The translations under genes were made by a program, and so were the position numbers. Below the pieces are notes generated by a model, which was given only the letters and a program-made list of their open reading frames with translations, searched no databases and was not told where the DNA came from. A DNA stretch of 60,870 nucleotides from Levilactobacillus yonginensis (lineage in GTDB: Bacteria > Bacillota > Bacilli > Lactobacillales > Lactobacillaceae): NCBI RefSeq assembly GCF_003946265.1, contig NZ_RHNO01000017.1, forward strand, positions 1 to 60,870, in the 5' to 3' direction. Positions 55,446 through 60,870 of this stretch are shown piece by piece (position 1 is the stretch's first letter; the number at the start of each line of letters is the position of its first letter).

Positions 55446-55772
55446 ATGCAAAACTTAAACGCAACCGGTGCCGCCCTGTCTGATCGGGTCGCCACGGTTT
55501 ACAAGGAACTGTTCAGTAGTCTTCCCGTCATTGATGGTGAAGTTGTTCAGCCCCAGATGCCCGTAACTCAACTCAGCTATTTTATTCAACAGGCACTCGA
55601 CCGCCACTACTTAGTCCGGCTACAATTTAAGAGCGCACCAGACGTTGCCCCCGCTACGGCCATTGGCCATTTGAAGCAAGACGCCGCTGGTCACCTCATT
55701 TTAAAACAAACCGAACAGTTGACCACCATCGTTGCAGAAAACCTGCTCCGGTCAGTCCAACGCATTAAATAA
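55446..55772 (+). CDS. Small protein under likely SOS control
   Basis: A 108-residue soluble protein. The N-terminal half is helical (VATVYKELFSSL, QLSYFIQQALDRHYLV). The second half alternates short strands (VRLQFK, AIGHLKQDAAGHLILKQ) with a final IVAENLLRSVQRIK. The strand pattern weakly resembles YolD-like proteins, a family often found beside translesion polymerases, but I could not confirm it. GAGGTGA is 5 bases before the ATG. It is monocistronic with a terminator. Two LexA-type boxes cover its promoter, so expression after DNA damage is expected. Confidence 0.65.
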   Translation: MQNLNATGAALSDRVATVYKELFSSLPVIDGEVVQPQMPVTQLSYFIQQALDRHYLVRLQFKSAPDVAPATAIGHLKQDAAGHLILKQTEQLTTIVAENLLRSVQRIK

Positions 55773-55782
55773 GTTAGTCACT

Positions 55783-55826
55783 AACGACCACGATAGAAAG
55801 CTATTTCTACCGTGGTCGTTTTTTGT
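55783..55826 (+). terminator. Terminator of the LexA-box gene
   Basis: AACGACCACG and CGTGGTCGTT with TAGAAA/TTTCTA form a 16-bp stem, then a T run. Confidence 0.93.
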
Positions 55827-55846
55827 CTCTTAACGGCTGTTGACAG

Positions 55847-55882
55847 AAAAATCAGCTAAGCTATCGGCCCAGCTGATTTCAC
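55847..55882 (-). terminator. Terminator of the adhesin gene
   Basis: AAATCAGCT pairs with AGCTGATTT and is followed by T on the minus strand. Confidence 0.85.
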
Positions 55883-55894
55883 ATTAATCACTAT

Positions 55895-57895
55895 TTAGTT
55901 GCGACGTTCATGTCGCCACTGCCAGAAACTAAGGCCAAAGCCGAGCAACAAGACACCGCCTAAAACGGCAAAGATGCTCTTGGCTTCACTAGTCTGTGGT
56001 AATAGATGCTTGGCTGCTGAGATAATATTCCCGTCTCCACCAGGATGCTTAGATGACGAACTAGCACTTGGTGTTGCAGTTGCACCGGTCATACCACTGT
56101 TGTCGGGAGAACTGGTGGATGACGATACCACTTTCTTGACCTTACTCTTCTTAGTTGTCGTGCCGCTACTTACTGTGTCATTGGACTCGGACGAACTATC
56201 GCTAGAAGAACTGGGTGCAGGAGTTGGTCCTGGTGTAGGTCCTGGTGTAGGTCCTGGTGTAGGTCCTGGAGTGGGATTCTTAGTTGGTTCTGAAGATGAG
56301 CTCGAAGACGTGATTGAAGACGGGGCCGAAGAACCGCCAGTTTGACCACTAAACGTATCTTCTTGAGTAACCGCCACAGCCTGATTGGTTTCCGTATCGC
56401 CAATTGTAAATTGCTTAGGTTCTCCAATCTTATACCCAGTTGGTGCTGTCGTTTCGACGAATTCGTACGTTCCTGGAGCCAGATCATTTACAGTAAACGT
56501 CCCGTCGTCCCCAGTTGTATAAGTATTGGTGCCAATGGCATTGCCGTCCTTATCAGCCAACTGGAACACGGCCCCCTTTAACTTCTCGCCCGAATCCTTG
56601 TCTATCTTGGTCAAAGTTACGGAACCTTGGGTATCTGTCTGCGATACATCCACGTGTGAATTTGTGTTTTGTGGTCCAACGCTAAATGGCACTGTTGCTG
56701 GATTTATTTGATAGCCTTTAGGCGCCGCCGTTTCAACAAACTGATAGTCACCTACTTCCAAGGACGTACTATTAATTTGTCCCTTTGAATCTGTGACCAA
56801 ATGGGTCTGATAATCAGTAAACAAGCCATCACTGTTCTTCTTCTGGAGTGTATAAGTTGCACCAGGTAAAAGACTGCCCGTAGTCGCGTCCTTTTTAGTC
56901 AACGTCACACTGCCAATGTACGTCACATCAATTTCTGCGCTACCGCCCCACGGAGCGTCCTTATGGGTATTAGCTATTACATCCGGTGTAGATGGATTTG
57001 AACCGGAACCAGAACCAGTTCCGGCACTTCCCGTTTCACCGTCTTCAGCTTCCAAGCCTACATAATTTCCAAAGTAGCCACCCGTTTGTCCAGTCAAGCT
57101 ACTAGAATCAACTTTGGCGAAGTAAGAGAGCGTAACTTTCTTGGTGACGTTTTTAAACACCATCTTTATTTGTGACCCGGTCACCTCGACGGTTGGCGTT
57201 AGTTTATTCCCGTCTTCATCTTTTGCCGTAACACCCTGTTCACTATCAAAGCTCTGATAGCCACCGAGATCATCCGTTAACGTCACCGTCCCCATATTTT
57301 CATCTTTGGGATTAAAGACAATCTGCCAAACAACTTGGGTCGGAATATTATTCGCATCATAATCATCCTTTTGAACCCAACCGTTCTTGGCAATCACATA
57401 ATCATTTCCGCCACCAGAAGTGTCCGTACCTTTTCCAGTTACGTTAATTTTCATCGTGCCTTTATTATAGGTATTCGCGTTAGCGAGCTGATCATTAAAG
57501 GTGATTTCCCCCGTCGTAGCATCAGCGTCAATCGAAAACCTACCAATAGTCGTCGCTGACTGGTCACCAGTCTTAACATCAAAACCGATTGGCCCATGAC
57601 CAGCTGTTGTCGGCAAAGTAACGGTGGCTGTGTCACCATCCTTGATTTTGGTCCCATTCGTTACCGTCCAATCATAATACAATTGATAGTTCTGACCGGA
57701 AAGCAGTGGTGAATCCTTTGGCACTTCCGTGTAGGTATTACTATCACCAGTTTGTTCCATAATTTTGCTAGGTGCATCTAGCCCCTGCACCTGACCGTCA
57801 ATACTATCTGCTGCTGACGCGGACCCCTGAAAACCAAATAAAACTATAAAAGTAACTAAAAAACCTAAACTCCATACCGCCAATTTCTTTCCCAT
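55895..57895 (-). CDS. LPQTxE-anchored SpaA/Cna-type adhesin
   Basis: A 666-residue surface protein. A signal peptide ends near SASAAD. An N-terminal adhesin region of about 280 residues resembles collagen-binding or fibrinogen-binding folds. Two prealbumin-like SpaA/Cna-B repeats follow (each opening GSVTLTK and closing FVETxAPxGYxI), which usually form internal isopeptide bonds. A Ser/Pro wall-spanning stretch with four TPGP units comes next. At the C-terminus are LPQTSE (632-637), a membrane helix and the basic tail WRHERRN. LPQTxE is the sortase motif known from Lactobacillus plantarum. The start at 57895 has AGAGGTG upstream. It is a single gene between recN and the SOS-type gene. Confidence 0.88.
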   Translation of the reverse strand: MGKKLAVWSLGFLVTFIVLFGFQGSASAADSIDGQVQGLDAPSKIMEQTGDSNTYTEVPKDSPLLSGQNYQLYYDWTVTNGTKIKDGDTATVTLPTTAGHGPIGFDVKTGDQSATTIGRFSIDADATTGEITFNDQLANANTYNKGTMKINVTGKGTDTSGGGNDYVIAKNGWVQKDDYDANNIPTQVVWQIVFNPKDENMGTVTLTDDLGGYQSFDSEQGVTAKDEDGNKLTPTVEVTGSQIKMVFKNVTKKVTLSYFAKVDSSSLTGQTGGYFGNYVGLEAEDGETGSAGTGSGSGSNPSTPDVIANTHKDAPWGGSAEIDVTYIGSVTLTKKDATTGSLLPGATYTLQKKNSDGLFTDYQTHLVTDSKGQINSTSLEVGDYQFVETAAPKGYQINPATVPFSVGPQNTNSHVDVSQTDTQGSVTLTKIDKDSGEKLKGAVFQLADKDGNAIGTNTYTTGDDGTFTVNDLAPGTYEFVETTAPTGYKIGEPKQFTIGDTETNQAVAVTQEDTFSGQTGGSSAPSSITSSSSSSEPTKNPTPGPTPGPTPGPTPGPTPAPSSSSDSSSESNDTVSSGTTTKKSKVKKVVSSSTSSPDNSGMTGATATPSASSSSKHPGGDGNIISAAKHLLPQTSEAKSIFAVLGGVLLLGFGLSFWQWRHERRN
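56221..56274. repeat. 12-bp tandem repeat encoding TPGP units
   Basis: GGTCCTGGTGTA is repeated about four times within the adhesin gene, the last copy altered. Copy-number change would lengthen or shorten the wall-spanning stalk without a frameshift. Confidence 0.85.
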
Positions 57896-58030
57896 GATGC
57901 CACACCTCTTCTGGTTTGTTACTTTAATTAACTTAAGTATAATCCAAAAAGTGGTATAAATTAAATATAAATTTAATAGCAACCTGAACTAATCCCTAAA
58001 TTAACTACTGCCTGTGTGAATTACGGCATT

Positions 58031-58053
58031 AAAAAAGACTGGTTGCCCAGTCC
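58031..58053 (-). terminator. Terminator of recN
   Basis: GACTGG and CCAGTC pair around GCAA on the minus strand, followed by six T. Confidence 0.9.
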
Positions 58054-58093
58054 TAAAATTAGCTTCTGCACCTCTGAACCATTCATTGAATAG

Positions 58094-59821
58094 CTAATTT
58101 ATGTGCTTCGTTTTCTGTTTATTTCGTTTGGTCTTGGCCTCATCCGCCAATCCCAGCAGTTCGCTAGCATGTTCCAACGCTAACTTTGTTACCTGCGTGC
58201 CGGCAGACATCCGGGCAATTTCATCGACCCGCGCCTTATTACCCAAACGGGTCAAGCTCGTTTCGGTCCGCTCACCCACAATCTTCTTCGCAATGAAGTA
58301 GTGGTGGTCGGCCATCGCCGCCACCTGTGGCAAATGCGTAATGCAGAGCACCTGTGAGGCCCGGGCAATACCACTGATTTTTTCAGCAATTGCCTGAGCA
58401 ACTCGGCCACTGACCCCGGTATCGACCTCATCAAAAATAATCGACGTCACACCCTGCGACTCGGAGAAAATCGTCTTCAGCGCGAGCATGATTCGGGAAA
58501 GTTCCCCACCGGAAGCAATCTTAGCTAACGGCCGCATAGCCTCACCAGGATTGGTCCGTAGATAAAATTCCACGTGATCCAGCCCCGTGCTTAAAATCGG
58601 TTGGCCCTTCGACCGCGTAAAGTGCACGGCAAAAACCGTCTTATCCATGTAGAGGTCTGCCAACTCACCATGAATGGCGGCCTCTAACTTGGTAGCGGCT
58701 TGTTTTCTGGCCTTACTGAGCTGTTCACCAATCTGTAACAGAGCCGACCGTTGTTCAGCAACCTGACCTTCCAAATCATCGGCCTGTTCGTCAGTCGATT
58801 GCATCTGTTTCAGCTCCACAGAAATCTTGTCAAAGTAGCTCAACACTTGTTCTTCAGAATCACCGTACTTACGCTTCAGTTGGTTAATGACGTCCAAACG
58901 GCGTTCAATTTCATCCAAACGACCCTCGTCCCATTCCAACAGATCCAGTTGAGAGGAGACGTCCCCCACGGCATCATTTAGGGCATAGTAGGCCGTCTCT
59001 AGGCTACTGGCAATCTGTTTAAAAGCGGGATCAAAGTCCGCAATGGCCTGCATAGCCTGCATGGCATTGCTAATTTGATCGTTCGCTCCGGGGGTCGTAT
59101 CCTCGCCCGACAACAGGAGTTGCGTCCGCTGTAGTCCATCGTTGATCTTCTGGAAATTGTCCAAGCGATCCCGCTCCGCAATCAACTCCGTCTCTTCACC
59201 AGCCTGTAGATTAGCAGATTCGATTTCATTGACCTGAAACTTCAGCATATCGAGGTGCTGAGCCCACTCTTTTTCGTTGGTCCGCTTATTTTCCAACGTG
59301 GCTTGAACCTGCACATAACGCTGATAAGTCTCTTGATAGCGCTGGCGTAAGTCAGCAATCTTATCCCCGGCGAACTCATCGAGCATCCCCAGATGTTTTT
59401 CTGGCTGCATGAGTTCCTGATGCTCGTTTTGCCCGTGAATATCGACGGCCGTTTCACCAATCCGTTTCAAGGTATTGGTGTTAACCAACATCCCATTGAC
59501 CCGACAGGTGTTGCGACCATTCTGATGAATTTCACGCTGTAAAATGACGCTCCCATCATCGTGATCAATTCCTAGGTCATCTAAAACGCGATAGGTGGCC
59601 CCACCGTGAGGAAACGAAAAGCTCCCTTGAATGATGGCCTTATCGGTTCCAGTCCGCACAAAGTTGGCTGAGCCGCGGCCTCCGGCCAACAAGCCCACCG
59701 CATCAATGATAATGGACTTCCCAGCACCGGTTTCCCCGGTCAGAACCGTCATGCCCTTCTTAAAGGCGACGTCCAGCTGGTCGATAATCGCAAAATTTTT
59801 AATTGAAAGCTCCTGTAACAC
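58094..59821 (-). CDS. recN: DNA repair protein RecN
   Basis: A 575-residue SMC-like ATPase acting early in double-strand break repair. Walker A is LTGETGAGKSIIIDA. Two coiled-coil arms meet around residues 220-380. The C-terminal head has IASGGELSRIMLAL and SIIFDEVDTGVSGRVAQ. The start is a GTG with AGGAGG 7 bases upstream. That site lies directly beside the right end of the TnpB element, which must have displaced any close native promoter. Confidence 0.97.
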   Translation of the reverse strand: MLQELSIKNFAIIDQLDVAFKKGMTVLTGETGAGKSIIIDAVGLLAGGRGSANFVRTGTDKAIIQGSFSFPHGGATYRVLDDLGIDHDDGSVILQREIHQNGRNTCRVNGMLVNTNTLKRIGETAVDIHGQNEHQELMQPEKHLGMLDEFAGDKIADLRQRYQETYQRYVQVQATLENKRTNEKEWAQHLDMLKFQVNEIESANLQAGEETELIAERDRLDNFQKINDGLQRTQLLLSGEDTTPGANDQISNAMQAMQAIADFDPAFKQIASSLETAYYALNDAVGDVSSQLDLLEWDEGRLDEIERRLDVINQLKRKYGDSEEQVLSYFDKISVELKQMQSTDEQADDLEGQVAEQRSALLQIGEQLSKARKQAATKLEAAIHGELADLYMDKTVFAVHFTRSKGQPILSTGLDHVEFYLRTNPGEAMRPLAKIASGGELSRIMLALKTIFSESQGVTSIIFDEVDTGVSGRVAQAIAEKISGIARASQVLCITHLPQVAAMADHHYFIAKKIVGERTETSLTRLGNKARVDEIARMSAGTQVTKLALEHASELLGLADEAKTKRNKQKTKHIN

Positions 59822-59837
59822 GTTTTGGCCTCCTAAG

Positions 59838-59976
59838 TCAATTGCCCCTAAATGAATTCAGAGGCTTATCGCTCACGTGTCTGACGACACAGTAGTCCGA
59901 CGTGCCAGTTAGGCACTTCTACTCGTAGTGGCAACATCATCGGGTAATTGATAGCTACCCGTTTAGCTATCGGGAT
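59838..59976 (-). ncRNA. Right end and candidate omega-RNA of the TnpB element
   Basis: The 140 bases after the tnpB stop are packed with hairpins: GATAGCTA/TAGCTATC (59950-59971, overlapped by CGGGTA/TACCCG), GTGCC/GGCAC (59902-59916) enclosed by AGTAG/CTACT, GTGTC/GACAC (59877-59890) and a terminal GCCTCT/AGGGGC (59844-59865). In IS200/IS605 elements this region is the right end and encodes the guide-scaffold RNA of TnpB. Limits are inferred from structure only. Confidence 0.5.
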
Positions 59977-60843
59977 CTACCCAATAGCTGTTAGTTTCGT
60001 AATCTTTGGATGCTTGACGCCACTCAGCCATTCTTGACCAAGTGCCGCAATATTCATGGCTCCTAATCGGTCATCGTTACAACGATATTGGCATCGGACA
60101 CACCAATATTCGTGAGTCTCGTGATGGCGGTTGGCCTTCTCAACTAGTCCACACTTAGGACAGCGTTGCGAGGTGAACGCCGGATTGACCTTCGCAACGA
60201 TACTCTGAATGGCCTGAGCCTTATATGTTAAGAAAGACTCTAGTTGAAAGAAAGCCCAGGAACGATGGTTGTTTCGTAGGGATTTAGGCAGGTCATCGGT
60301 GTTAAACGTCACGTTAGTTAAATCTTCCAAAACAAAAAGTGTATGCGACCCATATGCCGCAACGAGTGTCTTAGCTAACCAGTGATTGACGTCGGTCATC
60401 CAGCGGTTCTCTCGTTGAGCTAGTTGCTTCAACTTCCTTTTGGCGGACCTGGTCCCCTTGCTTTGTAATTGCCGACGAATCTCTAAGAACTTCTTCCGCT
60501 TACATAAGATCTTTTGACCATCAAAGAATAGTGTCTTTCCTTCACTGTCAAAGGTGGTTGCTAGAAAGCGCAGGCCTCGGTCAATACCCACAATTTGAGG
60601 ATTATCCTTGGAATTGAAATCACTGGTTTTCTTTGTGATACCAATATGCAAAAACCACTTACCCCGACTGTGGACCAACTTAGCGGTACCTAGCTTCCAG
60701 TCCTCGGTAAAGTATTTTTCAAATCCCTTGGCGGTAAATCTTAACTTAGTTCGTTTACCTAGAGTGGTTATTGAGAGTTGCCGAATTTTATCTGACGAAT
60801 TTACAATTGAAGTGCAACAAGTAAGAAGAAAATAAAAAAGAAC
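59977..60843 (-). pseudogene. tnpB: 5'-truncated IS200/IS605-type TnpB nuclease
   Basis: An open frame of 288 codons with recognisable TnpB sequence from about SITTLGKRTKLRF onward. The RuvC-type active site is complete: Asp in GIDRGLRFLA, Glu in FVLEDLTNV and Asp in NDDRLGAMNIA. The zinc ribbon CPKCG...CVRC is intact. Full TnpB has about 360-430 residues, so over 100 N-terminal residues (part of the RNA/target-recognition lobe) are missing. The frame has no ATG near its start; only TTG or GTG codons are available. A terminator-like hairpin for an upstream gene overlaps its beginning. It is likely a non-functional remnant, without tnpA in the window. Confidence 0.8.
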
Positions 60844-60858
60844 TCATAGCCTGAGTCC
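60833..60858 (-). terminator. Terminator of a gene beyond the right edge
   Basis: ACTCA/TGAGT with two further pairs (one G-U) around GGCTA, then TTCTTTTTT on the minus strand. It probably ends the gene outside the window and marks the break point of the truncated tnpB. Confidence 0.6.
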
Positions 60859-60870
60859 TGTAAAATGAAG

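Noticed and set aside
56221-56274. Short regular repeats that could suggest a CRISPR array
   Set aside because: The 12-bp units are in frame, have no spacers and encode TPGP in the adhesin stalk.

Overview
The window looks like the chromosome of a low-to-mid GC Firmicute of the family Lactobacillaceae, probably a heterofermentative lactobacillus of the Levilactobacillus/Secundilactobacillus type. This rests on the gene order recN-gmk-rpoZ-coaBC-priA-fmt-rsmB-stp-pknB-rsgA-rpe-thiN / rpmB / asp23-fakA-recG-plsX-acpP-rnc-smc-ftsY-ylxM-ffh-rpsP-ylqC-rimM-trmD-rplS. It is also supported by AGGAGG-type ribosome binding sites, an LPQTxE cell-wall sorting signal and secreted proteins of lactobacillus type. 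The genus is an inference from gene content, not a database result.

Layout. Positions 1-9,300 hold mostly single-gene metabolic and transport units: an RsmF-type rRNA methyltransferase, a Cof-type HAD phosphatase, glycerol kinase, a 4-oxalocrotonate tautomerase homologue, a YitT membrane protein, a C69 dipeptidase and a YjeM-like amino-acid transporter. Positions 9,300-17,300 are accessory: a Kup potassium transporter, a small membrane protein, an orphan promoter-terminator unit that looks like a small RNA gene, a class-A beta-lactamase-fold protein and several secreted proteins. Positions 17,300-55,200 are the conserved housekeeping block, almost all on the minus strand. It covers translation (rplS, trmD, rimM, rpsP, ffh, ftsY, rpmB, fmt, rsmB, rsgA), chromosome biology (smc, recG, priA), phospholipid and fatty-acid metabolism (plsX, acpP, fakA), the PASTA kinase/phosphatase pair, CoA synthesis and nucleotide metabolism. 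Three insertions interrupt it: a P-type ATPase behind a yybP-ykoY manganese riboswitch next to a MoxR/VWA gene trio, a secreted-protein gene between ftsY and ylxM, and clusters of structured repeats. Positions 55,400-60,870 are again accessory: a small gene with two LexA-type boxes over its promoter, a wall-anchored SpaA/Cna-type adhesin, recN, and a 5'-truncated IS200/IS605-type TnpB with a preserved structured 3' end.

The least explained material is non-coding. At least three related families of roughly 165-195 bp repeats with complementary ends occupy eight complete copies plus fragments, always at 3' ends of genes. There is also the orphan small-RNA unit at about 12,250-12,363, and the structured RNA region between tnpB and recN. 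No CRISPR array, tRNA, rRNA or prophage was seen.

The minus-strand core genes are tightly packed, with repeated one-base stop/start overlaps at rimM/trmD, smc/ftsY, rpe/thiN, stp/pknB and fmt/rsmB. Terminators mark likely unit borders after fakA, acpP, ftsY, ylqC, rplS, thiN, pknB, rpoZ, recN and the adhesin.
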